NCBI RefSeq assembly: GCF_011758645.1
Contig: NZ_JAAMOZ010000005.1
Coordinates: 1-64,000, forward strand
Source of the DNA: Brooklawnia cerclae
GTDB taxonomy: Bacteria > Actinomycetota > Actinomycetes > Propionibacteriales > Propionibacteriaceae
Reading direction: 5' to 3'
Length of the DNA stretch: 64,000 nucleotides
A program made the position numbers and the translations under genes. Under the pieces are notes generated by a model. That model saw nothing but the letters and a program-made list of their open reading frames with translations. It did not search any database and was not told the origin of the DNA. Below, in pieces: positions 15,746 through 26,513 of the stretch (position 1 is the stretch's first letter; the number at the start of each line of letters is the position of its first letter).

Positions 15746-15988
15746 CTAGGCTTCTGAGGGTCGCAGCCTCCACGTATCTCCCACGCTGACCGCTTCGACG
15801 CCAAACGCCATCAGCAACAGCGCTGCCTTCCACACGGAAGCAACCGCCGCCGAGGCATCGTGTCCAAGAACCCCTACCCGCTCAGGAAGCATTCTGCGTA
15901 CGGCATTCCTATACCCCGCTAACCTGGCGCCAGGAGCGTCGCCGCTCGCCGCCGTACAGCACAGGGGGAGACCATGCCCCAGCAGCAC
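15746..15988 (-). CDS. Doubtful small reading frame
   Basis: An 80-codon leftward frame whose start overlaps the start of the rightward gene at 15974 and the latter's ribosome-binding site. The product (WKAALLLMAFGVEAVSVG in the middle) matches nothing I recognise. Listed because the 15712-15973 stretch otherwise contains no gene; it is more likely non-coding promoter DNA. Confidence 0.15.
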   Translation of the reverse strand: MLLGHGLPLCCTAASGDAPGARLAGYRNAVRRMLPERVGVLGHDASAAVASVWKAALLLMAFGVEAVSVGDTWRLRPSEA

Positions 15989-16516
15989 CTTTCAGACCAA
16001 CCCCGGTCCCTCGGGCCCGATCAGCTCGGCTTCGAGCCCGACCAGCCGTATGAGCCGGCCCAGCCACATCCACCGCTCCGGTCGCCACGGCCCATCCGAA
16101 CCCGGGCATCGAAGCCGATCGTCGGTATCGGTATCGCGACGCTGGGTCTCCTCATCGGCACGAACGTCGGCACCAGTCCCGGGGAGTCACCGACACCGAC
16201 CTCCACCATCCACGTCGTCATCGAGTTCGGCGCACCGACTCCGGAACCGACCACCGCCCAACCCACGGTCGTGCTCGAACGGACGACGCCAACCGGCATC
16301 GGCTCAGGCATGTGGGAGGTCGGCGTGGACATCCAGCCCGGCCAGTACACCGCCGAAGCCGAGGAGGACGACATCGCCGAATGCTTCTGGGCGCGTCTGT
16401 CGTCCTCCTCGCAGTTCATCGCAGGCGACGCCTCACGAGGGCGGCTGTACGCCACCGTCCGCCCCGACGACGCCTACTTCCTCACCACCGGCTGCACGCC
16501 CTGGGTGCCGACATAG
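15974..16516 (+). CDS. Hypothetical single-pass membrane protein with C-terminal Trp/Gly beta domain
   Basis: 180 residues with GGGGGAG before ATG. A proline-rich cytosolic part (about 45 residues) leads into one hydrophobic segment (PIVGIGIATLGLLIGTNVG) and a Pro/Thr linker. The exterior domain is GSGMWEVGVDIQPGQYTAEA, then CFWARLSSSSQFIAGD and GC near the end. This GxWxVGxDIxPGxY...CYWARL pattern is a recurring extracytoplasmic domain of unknown function in Actinobacteria, often on lipoproteins; the two Cys may form a disulfide. Monocistronic by position. Confidence 0.75.
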   Translation: MPQQHLSDQPRSLGPDQLGFEPDQPYEPAQPHPPLRSPRPIRTRASKPIVGIGIATLGLLIGTNVGTSPGESPTPTSTIHVVIEFGAPTPEPTTAQPTVVLERTTPTGIGSGMWEVGVDIQPGQYTAEAEEDDIAECFWARLSSSSQFIAGDASRGRLYATVRPDDAYFLTTGCTPWVPT

Positions 16517-16544
16517 CCCGATCGCCACGCGCCGAGGCGCGACC

Positions 16545-17192
16545 TTATGCGTCCCGATACCGCTTGGCGACCGCCAGGGCATGGACGAGTTGTGGCGCGC
16601 TGAACGGCTGCACGTACCCGGGGGTGTCTCGCTGGATGCGCCACCCCTCGCTCAGGGGCTGCACCGGCACCGGGTCGAAGCCGAAGGCGTCCAGCAGTCT
16701 CGCCACCACGCTCAGGGCCACAGCGCTGTCGGACGCCGCCACGAGCGCTCGCCGATCGGGGTCACCGGCCGGGCGACCCTCGGTGGTGATCTGGGCAGCG
16801 GGGATGTGGTTGAACGCCTTGACGACGAACGACCCGGGAAGGTGAGCCTGCAGCAATTCCGAGGTGGTCGTCGACTCGTCGTCCAGCACCGCGATCTGCC
16901 CGTCGCGTTGCGGGTAGTAGTTGTTCGTGTCGATGACGATCTTCCCGATCAGGGGCGTCACCGGGACGCTCTCGACCGCCTTGAGGGGGATGGTGACGAC
17001 GGCCAGATCGGCCGCCTCGGCGGCTTCCTCCGGAGTCGCGGCGCGTGCGTGCGGCCCCAGCTCGTCGATGAGATCGGTGAGGGTCTCGGGGCCGCGCCGG
17101 TTGCTCACTACCACGTCGTAACCGAGCGACACTGCCTTGCGTGCTATCTGGCCGCCGATGTGTCCGGCGCCGATGAGCCCAATGGTTGTCAT
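16545..17192 (-). CDS. NADP/F420-dependent oxidoreductase-like Rossmann protein
   Basis: 215 residues; ATG 17192 follows GGGGA and begins directly with the nucleotide-binding loop MTTIGLIGAGHIGGQIARKA, SNRRGPETL. Later KAFNHIPA and LVAASD match the NADPH-dependent F420 reductase (NpdG/FNO) and NADP oxidoreductase family. Substrate unknown. It stands alone between a convergent gene and a repeat array. Confidence 0.82.
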   Translation of the reverse strand: MTTIGLIGAGHIGGQIARKAVSLGYDVVVSNRRGPETLTDLIDELGPHARAATPEEAAEAADLAVVTIPLKAVESVPVTPLIGKIVIDTNNYYPQRDGQIAVLDDESTTTSELLQAHLPGSFVVKAFNHIPAAQITTEGRPAGDPDRRALVAASDSAVALSVVARLLDAFGFDPVPVQPLSEGWRIQRDTPGYVQPFSAPQLVHALAVAKRYRDA

Positions 17193-17296
17193 GCCATCCC
17201 CAACCACCTGCCGGGCCACGGCATTCCGCGTCTCCCGCTGTTCGGGAGCCCGGCTCGAGCGAGGTCCTTGCGTCGGCCTCGCGCCGACGCCTGTGT

Positions 17297-17515
17297 CCCT
17301 TCGACAAGCTCAGGGAGCGTCCGCCACCCGAGGATCGAGGACGAAGGAAGTCATCTCCCTTCGACAAGCTCAGGGAGCGTCCGCACGGGTTCAGGGGACG
17401 TCCGCACGGGTTCAGGGGACGTCCGCACGGGCTCAGGGAGCGTCCGCACGGGCTCAGGGAGCGTCCGCACGGGCTCAGGGGACGTCCGCACGGGCTCAGG
17501 GAGCGTCCGCAAGTG
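17297..17515. repeat. 21-bp tandem array with TTCGACAAGCTCAGGG motifs
   Basis: CTTCGACAAGCTCAGGGAGC occurs at about 17299 and again at about 17359. The second copy runs into seven tandem 21-bp units starting at 17370, 17391, 17412, 17433, 17454, 17475 and 17496, each TCAGGG(GA/AG)CGTCCGCACGGG plus T/C. It shares the TTCGACAAGCTCA core with the arrays at 11.9 and 33.0 kb. It occupies most of the 17193-17530 gap; no gene seen there. Confidence 0.9.
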
Positions 17516-17530
17516 CCCGCCCGCCGGTCG

Positions 17531-18289
17531 TCACCGTGGCGGGGGGACGTCGGCACCGACCAGGGTGCTCCTCACGTCCGCGATGCGTCCACGCTCGTCG
17601 AGCCGCACCTCGTGGCGGCTCCCGCCCGGGTACCGGATCACCAGCCCGTCGGCGGTGCGCTCGAACCCGAGCCCGTGCCAGGCCGCATACGTCTCCAGCA
17701 GTTCGGCCGCCGGGGTCCCGGACGCGGACGCCGAATCGATCGCGACGCGTGGTAGAGCGACGGGGTCGGGCCGCGGCCAGGGCACCTGCTCGTCGTGGAT
17801 GGTGAGGAACGCGCGTCCCGGGCCGTAGCTGAAGGTGTAGGTGGCGCGGGCACGCAGCCAGGCGAAGCAGGCGTAGAGCAACGGCCAGCCCGCCACCCCT
17901 CCTTCCGAGAGGGCCTCGTCCACAGGGAACTCGGCGGTACGCAGTTGCCAGGCCCGTTCGCGGTCCGGGCTCTCGTCCCGCAACCACCGCGCGGCATCCG
18001 TGACAGCCCGGTACCCGTCCGTCCCGTAAGCCGGATTTCCCCATGCCCACAGCCAGGTGCCCGCCCCGTAGGAGTGGGAACCCAGCAACTGCGCCTTCAG
18101 CCGCTTGTCACCGAGTTGGAGGATCCCCGTCCCGAGGTCGAGTTCGTAGTCGGGCGCCTCCCCGATCCAGGACGCGAACTGCTCCTGCGCCTCGTTGACC
18201 ACGATGGCATGCCTTCCGCCGAATCGGTGCAGATCGCGATGATCGACCGGCGTGCCGGAGTCGATCGTGGGATACGTCGCATCGGTCAT
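17531..18289 (-). CDS. DUF6882-like hypothetical protein
   Basis: 252 residues, start ATG 18289. A central motif LGSHSYGAGTWLWAWGNPAY and an acidic, tryptophan-rich composition resemble the actinobacterial DUF6882 group (one domain, cytosolic, function unknown). No signal peptide or membrane helix. It begins close to the divergent edge of the xylose locus but is oriented the same way as xylH, 24 bases after its stop; co-transcription is possible. Confidence 0.65.
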   Translation of the reverse strand: MTDATYPTIDSGTPVDHRDLHRFGGRHAIVVNEAQEQFASWIGEAPDYELDLGTGILQLGDKRLKAQLLGSHSYGAGTWLWAWGNPAYGTDGYRAVTDAARWLRDESPDRERAWQLRTAEFPVDEALSEGGVAGWPLLYACFAWLRARATYTFSYGPGRAFLTIHDEQVPWPRPDPVALPRVAIDSASASGTPAAELLETYAAWHGLGFERTADGLVIRYPGGSRHEVRLDERGRIADVRSTLVGADVPPPR

Positions 18290-18313
18290 GCCCTCATTGT
18301 CGCCGACCACGGT

Positions 18314-19528
18314 TCAGCGGTTGCCCCTCCGCTTGTTGACGAGGTCGAATGCGACCGCCAGCAGGAGGACGAGACCCTTGATCGACTGCTGCCAGGCGGC
18401 GTCCACCGCGAGGATCGACAGCCCCATGTTCAGCACGCCCATGATCAGCGCACCGATGATGGTGCCCGACACCCGGCCGATACCGCCGCTGACCGCCGCG
18501 CCACCGATGAAGCAGGACGCGATGGCGTCCATCTCGTAGTTCTGCCCGGCGGCAGCCACCGACGCGCCGGAACGCGAGGTGGTGATGACGGCGGCGACCG
18601 CCGTCAGGAATCCCATGTTCAGGTACATCAGGAAGTGCGTCGCCCGGATGCTGATGCCCGACAGTCGTGCGGAGGCGATGTTGCCGCCGACCGCGTAGAT
18701 GTGTCGGCCGAACACCGTCCGGCTCATCACGAAGTTGTAGACGAGCACCAGGATGCCGCAGATGATGAGGACGAAGGGTGTGCCGATCGCACTCTGTGCC
18801 AAGATGAACACGAAAGCGCCGATGACCAGGCTGATCACGATCAGCCTGCCGAGGAAGAGGCCTCCCGGCTCCACCCGCAGCTCGTTCTTCACCAGCGAGC
18901 GGCGCCTGCGCACCTCCGAGACGACGAATCCGACGATCAGCACCGCGCCGAGAGTGAGGGTGAACACGTCCAGCACGCCCATGTAGCCGAAGATCCCTAG
19001 GACGCCGCCGTTGCTGATGCGGACGAACCCGGACGGCAGGCCGGCGATGGTCTCACCGACCAGCACGATGGCCAGCCCACGGAACAGCATCATGCTGGCC
19101 AGCGTGACGATGAACCCGGGGATGCCGACATAGGCGACCCAGAACCCCTGCCATGCACCCACCACAAGGCCCAGCAGAACACCGATGAGCACAGCCACGC
19201 CCCACGGCAGATGCCAGTGCATCATCGCGATGCCCATGACACCGCCGAGGAACGCCACCACCGAACCGACCGACAGGTCGATATGTCCCGCGATGATGAT
19301 CATCAGCATGCCGAGGGCGAGGACGATGACGTAGGCGTTCTGCTGCATGAGGCTCGCGACGTTGTTGGGGAGCAACAGCTTCCCGTCGGTGAGCACCTGG
19401 AAGAGCAACACGATGACCACCAGGGCCAGCATGATGCCGTACTGCCGCAGGTTGATCCGCTTGAGCGGGTTGCTGCCTGCCCGGGACGCGTCGTTGCCCG
19501 GGACGCTTGCCGTCTGCGTGGCGCTCAT
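18314..19528 (-). CDS. xylH: Xylose ABC transporter permease
   Basis: 404 residues from ATG 19528, overlapping the ATPase stop (ATGA). About ten hydrophobic helices and the BPD_transp_2 signature loops [17 protein letters not shown] and [15 protein letters not shown], as in XylH/RbsC/MmsB. The neighbours (xylose isomerase, xylulokinase, ROK repressor) make D-xylose the likely substrate. Last gene of xylFGH. Confidence 0.92.
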   Translation of the reverse strand: MSATQTASVPGNDASRAGSNPLKRINLRQYGIMLALVVIVLLFQVLTDGKLLLPNNVASLMQQNAYVIVLALGMLMIIIAGHIDLSVGSVVAFLGGVMGIAMMHWHLPWGVAVLIGVLLGLVVGAWQGFWVAYVGIPGFIVTLASMMLFRGLAIVLVGETIAGLPSGFVRISNGGVLGIFGYMGVLDVFTLTLGAVLIVGFVVSEVRRRRSLVKNELRVEPGGLFLGRLIVISLVIGAFVFILAQSAIGTPFVLIICGILVLVYNFVMSRTVFGRHIYAVGGNIASARLSGISIRATHFLMYLNMGFLTAVAAVITTSRSGASVAAAGQNYEMDAIASCFIGGAAVSGGIGRVSGTIIGALIMGVLNMGLSILAVDAAWQQSIKGLVLLLAVAFDLVNKRRGNR

Positions 19529-21123
19529 GCTGCCGGGTCCTCCTTCTGTTTGGTCATGTAGGTCATGAGGACTTCCTGGGTGGCGTCGGCCCGATCGACG
19601 ACGCCGGTGATGTGCCCGTAGCTGAGCGCGTAGATGCGGTCGCAGATGCCGATGAGCTCCGGCAACTCGGAGGAGATCACGATGACTCCCTTGCCCGCGT
19701 CCGCCAGCGCGTTGATGTGTGTGTAGATCTCGTACTTCGCACCCACGTCGATGCCGCGTGTCGGCTCGTCCAGGATGAGCACGTCGGGAGCGGTGAACAT
19801 CCACTTGGCCAGCACGACCTTCTGCTGGTTGCCACCCGACAGCGTCCCCACCTGGACGTCGACGCTGGGCGCCTTGATGTTGAGCCTGCCCCGGTACTCC
19901 TCACCCACGGTGTACTCGGCCGCGTTCTGCACCACCCCGGCCCGGCTCACCTTGCGCAGTGCCGCCAGCGTGGTGTTGTGCTTGATGTCGTCCAGCAGGT
20001 TGAGCCCGAAACGTTTGCGGTCCTCGGACGCGTACGCCAGCCCCGCGTCGATCGCCTCCTTGACGGAGCGCAACTCGACGTCCTGGCCGTTGACCGTAAG
20101 CCGGCCGGAGATGTCCCTGCCCCAGGAGCGCCCGAAGATGCTCATGGCGAGTTCGGTGCGCCCCGCCCCCATGAGCCCTGCGATGCCGACGATCTCACCA
20201 CGCCGGACGAACAGGTTCGCCTTGTCGATCACCACCCGATCGGGCACCACAGGATGGTGGACCGTCCAGTCGCTGACCCGCAGCACCTCGTCGCCGGGAT
20301 GCGACTCGTGGTCGGGGAAGCGGTTGTCGATGCTGCGTCCCACCATGTCCCGGATGAGCATGGCCTCGGTGACAGGCTCGGGACCGTGCATGTCGTAGGT
20401 GCGCACCGTGCGACCGTCACGCAGGATCGTCGTCGAATCGGCGACGGCGCGGATCTCGGACAGCTTGTGGCTGATGATGACGCAGGTCACCCCGTTGTCC
20501 CGCAGTCCTCTGATGAGGTCGAGCAGAGCTGCCGAGTCGTCGTCGTTGAGTGCCGCGGTCGGTTCGTCGAGGACGAGCAGCTTCACCCGCTTCGACAGGG
20601 CCTTGGCGATCTCGACGAGCTGCTGCTTGCCGACGCCGATGTCGATCACCGTGGTGTCGGGTGGCTCGTCGAGCCCGACGCGCGTCAGGAGCTCCTGGGC
20701 GGCCCTGTTCGTGACGGCCCAGTCGATCACGCCGCGGTTCGCGCGCTCGTTGCCGAGAAAGATGTTCTCCGCGATCGACAGATAGGGGCTGAGTGCCAGT
20801 TCCTGCTGGATGACGACGATGCCGTCGTGCTCGCTGTCGCGAATCGTCCGGTACTGGGCCGGGCGTCCCTCGAACCGGATCTCGCCCTCGTAGGTGCCGT
20901 ACGGGTAGACGCCCGAGAGCACCTTCATGAGCGTCGACTTGCCCGCGCCGTTCTCTCCGCAGATCGCGTGGATCTCTCCGCGCCGTACCTGGAAGGTGAC
21001 ATCGGACAGGGCTTTGACGCCCGGAAACGTCTTCGTGATGGACCTCATCTCCAAGATGTGGTCCGGTTCGCCTGCCACCGGCCCGTCGGCCTGCGGCTGC
21101 TCACCATCGCTGTGTGGATTCAT
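19525..21123 (-). CDS. xylG: Xylose ABC transporter ATPase (tandem domains)
   Basis: 532 residues with two nucleotide-binding domains: domain 1 has Walker [15 protein letters not shown] and Walker [14 protein letters not shown]. Domain 2 has a degenerate Walker A ([12 protein letters not shown]), signature LSGGNQQKV and Walker [15 protein letters not shown]. This asymmetry is normal for sugar importers of the XylG/RbsA group. ATG 21123 has AGAGG six bases upstream and is preferred over TTG 21129. Confidence 0.94.
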   Translation of the reverse strand: MNPHSDGEQPQADGPVAGEPDHILEMRSITKTFPGVKALSDVTFQVRRGEIHAICGENGAGKSTLMKVLSGVYPYGTYEGEIRFEGRPAQYRTIRDSEHDGIVVIQQELALSPYLSIAENIFLGNERANRGVIDWAVTNRAAQELLTRVGLDEPPDTTVIDIGVGKQQLVEIAKALSKRVKLLVLDEPTAALNDDDSAALLDLIRGLRDNGVTCVIISHKLSEIRAVADSTTILRDGRTVRTYDMHGPEPVTEAMLIRDMVGRSIDNRFPDHESHPGDEVLRVSDWTVHHPVVPDRVVIDKANLFVRRGEIVGIAGLMGAGRTELAMSIFGRSWGRDISGRLTVNGQDVELRSVKEAIDAGLAYASEDRKRFGLNLLDDIKHNTTLAALRKVSRAGVVQNAAEYTVGEEYRGRLNIKAPSVDVQVGTLSGGNQQKVVLAKWMFTAPDVLILDEPTRGIDVGAKYEIYTHINALADAGKGVIVISSELPELIGICDRIYALSYGHITGVVDRADATQEVLMTYMTKQKEDPAA

Positions 21124-21204
21124 GCACAACCTCTTTGTCGTGATCCCAGTCGTGTCCCGGGCAGGCGGGTCACCCCGCCCGCCCGGGACACACTTACGGG
21201 TAGG

Positions 21205-22326
21205 TCACAGACCCAGGTCACCGGCTGTGTAGAAGCCGGATTCGATCAGGGTGTCCTGGATGTTGTCGCTGGTGACGACAACCGGGTCGAGCAGGTAGGT
21301 GGGCACGTCCTTCACACCGTTGTTGTAGGACGACGTGTCGTTGACCTCGACGGTCTCACCCTCGACGATCTGGTTGACCATGACAGCCACGCGCTCTCCG
21401 AGCTGGCGGGTGTCCTTCCAGACGGTCATCGACTGGCGACCGGCGATGATGTTGAGGACGTTGGCCTTGTCGGCGTCCTGACCGGTCAGGATCGGGTAGT
21501 CGGCACCGGGCTCGTACCCGGCGCCCTGCAGGGCCTGGGCGATGCCGAGGGCCAGCGAGTCGTTCGGTGACAGGACGACATCGAGCTTCTGGCCACCGGC
21601 GTAGAACGTGTTGAGCCGGTTCTGCATCTCGGACTGGGCCGTGTCGGAGCTCCATCCCTGGACGCCGATCTGAGTCCATTCGTCGTTCGAGGCGGGGGCC
21701 TTGCCCGAGGGCACGGTGATGTCACCCGACTGGATCAACGGGTTGATGACGTCCCAGGCACCGGAGAAGAAGAACTTCGCGTTGTTGTCGTCGGGCGAGC
21801 CTGCGAACGGCTCCAGGGTCACAGGCTTGTCGAGCGATGCGATCTGGTCCGCGATGTACTCGCCCTGCATCTGACCGACCTTGTAGTTGTCGAAGGTGGC
21901 GTAGTAGTCGACGTTGGCGCTCTGGTTGATCAGGCGGTCATAGGCGATGACCGTGATGCCCTTGCTCTTGGCGGTCTCGAGCACGGGAGCCAGCGCGCTG
22001 CCGTCGATGGACGCGATCACGAGCACCTTCGGATCCTGGTTGATCATGTTCTGGATCTGGGTGATCTGCTGGTCGACCTTGTTGTCGGCGTACTGCAACG
22101 TGGTCTGGTAGCCGTCCGCCTTCAGCAGTTCCTCCAGGTGGGCGCCGTCCTTGTTCCAGCGCTCGAGGGACTTCGTCGGCATCGCGATGCCGATGAGCGT
22201 GCTGCTCTTGTCTGCGGCTCCGCTCGAGGCGCTGCTCGCCTCGCCGCCACGCGTCCCGCTGCACGCGGTGAATGCCAGCACCACCGCAATTATCGGGGCG
22301 AGAAGTGTGAATAGTCTGGGCCTCAT
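21205..22326 (-). CDS. xylF: Xylose-binding lipoprotein
   Basis: 373 residues. ATG 22326 is preferred over ATG 22335 because AGGAAGG sits about nine bases before the former and abuts the latter. A lipoprotein leader with lipobox AFTAC is followed by a Ser/Gly-rich linker, then a periplasmic-binding-protein type 1 fold (IGIAMPTKSLERWNKDG, VIAYDRLI, LSPNDSLALGIAQAL). In a Gram-positive it is anchored to the outer face of the membrane and delivers sugar to XylGH. First gene of the operon, divergent in function but not in direction from the repressor. Confidence 0.92.
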   Translation of the reverse strand: MRPRLFTLLAPIIAVVLAFTACSGTRGGEASSASSGAADKSSTLIGIAMPTKSLERWNKDGAHLEELLKADGYQTTLQYADNKVDQQITQIQNMINQDPKVLVIASIDGSALAPVLETAKSKGITVIAYDRLINQSANVDYYATFDNYKVGQMQGEYIADQIASLDKPVTLEPFAGSPDDNNAKFFFSGAWDVINPLIQSGDITVPSGKAPASNDEWTQIGVQGWSSDTAQSEMQNRLNTFYAGGQKLDVVLSPNDSLALGIAQALQGAGYEPGADYPILTGQDADKANVLNIIAGRQSMTVWKDTRQLGERVAVMVNQIVEGETVEVNDTSSYNNGVKDVPTYLLDPVVVTSDNIQDTLIESGFYTAGDLGL

Positions 22327-22500
22327 CAGCCTCATCCTTCCTGTGGGTTCTCGGCTTCACTGCCGGATCCGCGGTCACCACACAGTGGCCTTTTGTTCTT
22401 CGGCGAAACTATTTCATCGCACCCCCGAAGCGCAAGCCCCAGGAAGAGATTCGATACCCCTTCGTGACCTTTGGCAGCCAACCCGGTGGAGCAGGTGCTC

Positions 22501-23733
22501 TCAGCCGTCCTGCACCTGTTCCGCGATCCACCGCGCGGGGTCGTCCAGCACCTGCTCAAGGACGCGGTACGCGGCACCCGTGGACGCCGGGAGAAGATCG
22601 GGCCGCGCGGGCAACAGGACGACCGACTCGAAGTCGGCCCACAGCAGATGCTCGGCGATGATCCGGTGGATCTTCGGCAGCGTCCATGGCGCGATGTCAG
22701 CCAATGAGGTGCCCAAGACCACCTGCCGCATGTCGAGGATGTTGAGCGTGTTGGCGATCGCGATGCCCAGCGCCCAGGCTGCCTGGTCGACCGCCCGCGA
22801 CGCGTCGGGGTCGTGCTCGCGCAGCAGTTCGAGAAGACGATCGGAGTCGAAGCTCGTCTCGAGTCCGGCGGCCTCCTGGACGGCCCAGCGTCCCGCATAC
22901 CGCTCGAGGCACCCGCGCGACCCGCAGGCGCACTCCGGCCCGAGCGGGTCGATCGTCATGTGCCCCATCTCGCCCGCCCATCCGTGCTGGCCGCGTTGCA
23001 CCTGGCCACGCTCGACGATCGCGGAGCCCACGCCGACGTCGCCCGCGATGAACAAGAATGTCGGATCAGCCACCAATCTGCCTGGGGCAAGGCGTGACAC
23101 TGCCAGTGCCTGAAGATCGGCGTCGTTGTCGACCACGAAATCGACGCCCAGACGCGCGAACGCGCGTCCCATGAGATCGGCGGGCACCACATCGCGCCAT
23201 CCGAGATTGGGAGCGAACCTGATCTGGCTCAGCCCGCTGACGAATCCGGGTGCGGCCAGGCAGACGCCGCACAGCCGGAGCCCGGGATGACTCGACATCA
23301 CGCGGCGCACCATGCTGGCGGCCCGTTTGCCCAACTGTTCGAACCGCTCGCCCGGGGTGGCGCCGCGGGTGTCCTCCGACGTGACGAACTCGCCCAGGAT
23401 GGTCCCCGCCAGGTCGATGACCCGCCCGGCCGTGTGGTCGATGTTGATCTCCAGGCCGACGGCCGCCACGCTGGCTGCTGCGGGACGCAGCTGGGTGCCG
23501 GGCCTGCCGGGCTGCCCGCTCTCCGCGGGCCCGGCCTCCTCGACCAGTTGCGCACCTATCAGCTCGGAGACCAGACGCGAGACAGTGGCCCGCGTGAGAC
23601 CGGTCCGGGCGGACAACTCGGCGCGGGTCAACCCGCCGCCCGCACCCCACAGCGTCTGCGCGACCACCCGGAGGTTCTGGTCGCGCAGGGACGATTGGTT
23701 GAGCGCGCCATGGCGCCCACGGCGGGCTTCCAC
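22501..23733 (-). CDS. xylR: ROK-family xylose repressor
   Basis: 410 residues. The N-terminal winged helix (LTRAELSARTGLTRATVSRL) is joined to a ROK sugar-kinase-like sensor domain. This includes the zinc-binding motif CACGSRGCLE and the glycine-rich FIAGDVGVGSAIV. The sequence RHGALNQSSLRDQNL at the start is typical of actinobacterial XylR. GTG 23733 is used, with no strong ribosome-binding site seen. It sits between xylF and divergent xylA and should release both promoters when xylose is bound. Confidence 0.9.
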   Translation of the reverse strand: MEARRGRHGALNQSSLRDQNLRVVAQTLWGAGGGLTRAELSARTGLTRATVSRLVSELIGAQLVEEAGPAESGQPGRPGTQLRPAAASVAAVGLEINIDHTAGRVIDLAGTILGEFVTSEDTRGATPGERFEQLGKRAASMVRRVMSSHPGLRLCGVCLAAPGFVSGLSQIRFAPNLGWRDVVPADLMGRAFARLGVDFVVDNDADLQALAVSRLAPGRLVADPTFLFIAGDVGVGSAIVERGQVQRGQHGWAGEMGHMTIDPLGPECACGSRGCLERYAGRWAVQEAAGLETSFDSDRLLELLREHDPDASRAVDQAAWALGIAIANTLNILDMRQVVLGTSLADIAPWTLPKIHRIIAEHLLWADFESVVLLPARPDLLPASTGAAYRVLEQVLDDPARWIAEQVQDG

Positions 23734-23781
23734 CCGCGCAGACTATCCGACGCCGATTGACGACGCCCCATTGCCCACGTA

Positions 23782-23798
23782 TGTTTTGTGGAAAAACA
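23782..23798 (+). promoter_or_regulatory. Candidate XylR operator in the xylA promoter
   Basis: TGTTTTGTGGAAAAACA is an imperfect palindrome in the 83-base xylR-xylA gap, ending just before the AGGAGG (23803-23808) of xylA. ROK repressors bind AT-rich inverted repeats of this kind. Confidence 0.55.
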
Positions 23799-23816
23799 AT
23801 CTAGGAGGCAATCGCA

Positions 23817-25007
23817 ATGGCGCGCAAACCAACCAAGCAGGACAAGTTCTCATTCGGGCTGTGGACCGTCGGCTGGCCGGCCTCGGACCCCTTCGGCGAC
23901 CCGACTCGTACTCCTGCCGACCCCTGGGACGCGGTCGCGGAGCTCGCCGAACTCGGCGTGTGGGGCATCACCTTCCACGACGACGACGTCATTCCGTTCG
24001 GCACCGGCGACGCCGAGCGCCGCGACCGGATCGACCGCCTCGCCGAGGCGTGCCGCGCGCACGAGATCGTCATCGAGATGGTGACCACCAACACGTTCAC
24101 CCACCCGGTCTTCAAGGACGGCGGGCTCACCTCGAACGACCGGGGGGTCCGCCGGTTCGGGCTGCGGAAGATCCTTCGCCAGGTCGATCTCGGAGCCGAG
24201 CTGGGCGCGAACATCTTCGTGATGTGGGGCGGACGCGAGGGCTCCGAGTACGGCGCCTCCAAGGACTTCAAGGCCGCCTTCGACAGGTACGCCGAGGGCA
24301 TCGACACGGTCGCGGCCTATATCAAGGAGAAGGGCTACGACATGCGCATCGCGCTGGAGCCCAAACCCAACGAGCCCCGCGGCGACATCCTGCTGCCCAC
24401 CGTCGGGCACGCACTCGGGCTCATCGCGAACCTGGAGAACGGCGACATCGTGGGCGTGAACCCGGAGGTCGGGCACGAGCAGATGGCCGGGCTCGACTAC
24501 ACAGCCGGCATCGCTCAGGCGCTGTGGGCGGGCAAACTGTTCCACATCGATCTCAACGGTCAGCACGGCCCGCGCTTCGACCAGGACCTGGTGTTCGGCC
24601 ACGGCGACCTGACCAGTGCCTTCTTCACCGTCGACCTGGTCGAGAACGGCTTCCCGGGCGGAGGCCCCACCTACGACGGCGCGCGACACTTCGACTACAA
24701 GCCCTCGCGCACGGACGCGGGCCGCTCGGTGTGGGACAGCGCGTCCGCCAACATGGCCACCTACCTCGCCCTCGCGGACGCGGCGAAGGAGTTCCGCGCC
24801 GACCCGCGCGTCCAGGAGGCCATGGAGTACGCCGGGGTGTTCGAACTCGCCCGACCGACGCTGGGAGCAGGCGAGTCGCTGAGCGATCTCCTGGCCGACC
24901 GGACGGCGTTCGAGGACTTCGACGCGCAGTCCGCAGGCGAGCGCGACTATGGGTTCGTCCGCCTGAATCAGCTTGCCATCGAACACATCCTGGGCGTCGC
25001 GCGGTAG
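23817..25007 (+). CDS. xylA: Xylose isomerase
   Basis: 396 residues, the usual length for the class I actinobacterial enzyme. Active-site landmarks: [11 protein letters not shown] (catalytic His), [23 protein letters not shown] (metal Glu), [11 protein letters not shown] and [15 protein letters not shown] (metal ligands). It isomerises D-xylose to D-xylulose (and glucose to fructose) in the cytosol. Strong AGGAGG; 26 bases separate it from xylB. Confidence 0.97.
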   Translation: MARKPTKQDKFSFGLWTVGWPASDPFGDPTRTPADPWDAVAELAELGVWGITFHDDDVIPFGTGDAERRDRIDRLAEACRAHEIVIEMVTTNTFTHPVFKDGGLTSNDRGVRRFGLRKILRQVDLGAELGANIFVMWGGREGSEYGASKDFKAAFDRYAEGIDTVAAYIKEKGYDMRIALEPKPNEPRGDILLPTVGHALGLIANLENGDIVGVNPEVGHEQMAGLDYTAGIAQALWAGKLFHIDLNGQHGPRFDQDLVFGHGDLTSAFFTVDLVENGFPGGGPTYDGARHFDYKPSRTDAGRSVWDSASANMATYLALADAAKEFRADPRVQEAMEYAGVFELARPTLGAGESLSDLLADRTAFEDFDAQSAGERDYGFVRLNQLAIEHILGVAR

Positions 25008-25033
25008 CGGCACCCCGACTAGAGTGAGGCATC

Positions 25034-26458
25034 GTGACGCTGGTAGCGGGGGTCGACAGTTCGACCCAGTCGTGCAAGGTCGTGGTCAGGGATGCCCGGG
25101 ACGGTCGGATGGTCCGCCACGGCTCAGCCTCGCATCCCGACGGCACCGAGGTCGACCCCCGCTACTGGCTCGACGCGCTCGACCGGGCGATCGCGGCGGC
25201 CGGGGGCCTGGACGATGTCGCGGCCCTCAGCGTCGCCGGGCAGCAGCACGGCATGGTCGTCCTCGACGACCGTGGTGAGGTGATCCGGCCGGCCCTCCTG
25301 TGGAACGACACCCGGAGCGCACAGGCCGCGGCGTCCCTCACCGACGAACTGGGCGGCAAGGGGCCCTGGGTACAGGCCACGGGCAGCGTCCCGGTCGCCT
25401 CGCTGACGGTCTCCAAGCTCCGCTGGCTCGCCGACCACGAGCCCGGCAACGCGCGTCGCGTGGCGGCGGTCGCCCTGCCGCACGACTGGCTCACCTGGCA
25501 TCTGCGGGGCGGCCCGTCACTGGGCCTCGAGGCGCTGACCACCGACAGGTCGGACGCGTCCGGCACCGGATACTTCGACCCGGCGACGAACCGGTACGAG
25601 CGGGAACTCCTGGCGCTCGCTCTTCGCCGGGACGAGGCCGACGGCATCGTCCTGCCGCGAGTGCTGTCCGGTGCCGAGCGGGCCGGGACGACGCCCGCCG
25701 GAGCCGTCGTCGGGGCCGGTTGCGGCGACAACGCGGGGGCGGCGCTGAGCCTGCAGATGACACCCGGCGACGTCTCGGTCTCGATCGGCACGTCCGGGGT
25801 GGTCGCCGCGATCAGTTCAACACCCGTGCGGGACGCCACCGGCGCGATCAACGGGTTCGCCGACGCCACGGGCAACTTCCTGCCGCTGGGGGTCACCCTC
25901 AACGCGGCGCAGACCCTCGACGTCGTCCGGGACCTGCTCGGCGTCGGGTACGAGGAGTTCGACGCCCTGGCCCTCGGGGCGCCCGCCGGCGCGGGCGGGC
26001 TCACCCTCGTCCCCTACTACCAGGGGGAACGCACCCCCAACCTGCCCCGCGCCACCGCATCCCTGGTGGGCATGACCCTGGCCGGCCTCAGCCGGGCCAA
26101 CCTCGCGCGCGCCGCGGTCGAGGGCCTCCTGTGCTCGCTCGCGGACGCCCTGCGCCTGTTCGTCTCGCACGGCATCCCGGTCGCGTCCGTGCGGCTCATC
26201 GGCGGCGGGGCCAGGTCGAGGGCCGTGCAGCGCATCGCCCCGGCGGTGTTCGGCATGGACGTGCTGGTGCCCGAGCCCGGCGAGTACGTGGCCGACGGGG
26301 CGGCCCGGCAGGCGGCCTGGGCGCTGGACGGCGAACTGCCCGACTGGCTCGGCCTCGGCGGGGGGTCCGTGCCCCGCGTGACGGCCGAGCCGACACCCCA
26401 GGTGCTCGACGCCTATCGCGAGCGGGCCGGGTTGCACGCCGACCGCCCTTTACTCTGA
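25034..26458 (+). CDS. xylB: Xylulokinase
   Basis: 474 residues, FGGY kinase family: ATP-site start [42 protein letters not shown] and the C-terminal [15 protein letters not shown]. Phosphorylates D-xylulose to xylulose 5-phosphate for the pentose phosphate route. GTG start at 25034; operon with xylA. Confidence 0.94.
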   Translation: MTLVAGVDSSTQSCKVVVRDARDGRMVRHGSASHPDGTEVDPRYWLDALDRAIAAAGGLDDVAALSVAGQQHGMVVLDDRGEVIRPALLWNDTRSAQAAASLTDELGGKGPWVQATGSVPVASLTVSKLRWLADHEPGNARRVAAVALPHDWLTWHLRGGPSLGLEALTTDRSDASGTGYFDPATNRYERELLALALRRDEADGIVLPRVLSGAERAGTTPAGAVVGAGCGDNAGAALSLQMTPGDVSVSIGTSGVVAAISSTPVRDATGAINGFADATGNFLPLGVTLNAAQTLDVVRDLLGVGYEEFDALALGAPAGAGGLTLVPYYQGERTPNLPRATASLVGMTLAGLSRANLARAAVEGLLCSLADALRLFVSHGIPVASVRLIGGGARSRAVQRIAPAVFGMDVLVPEPGEYVADGAARQAAWALDGELPDWLGLGGGSVPRVTAEPTPQVLDAYRERAGLHADRPLL

Positions 26459-26513
26459 CGACCTCGTCCTGACAACGGTCGACGAGGGTAGGCATGGCTA
26501 GGACGAGTCGTTA

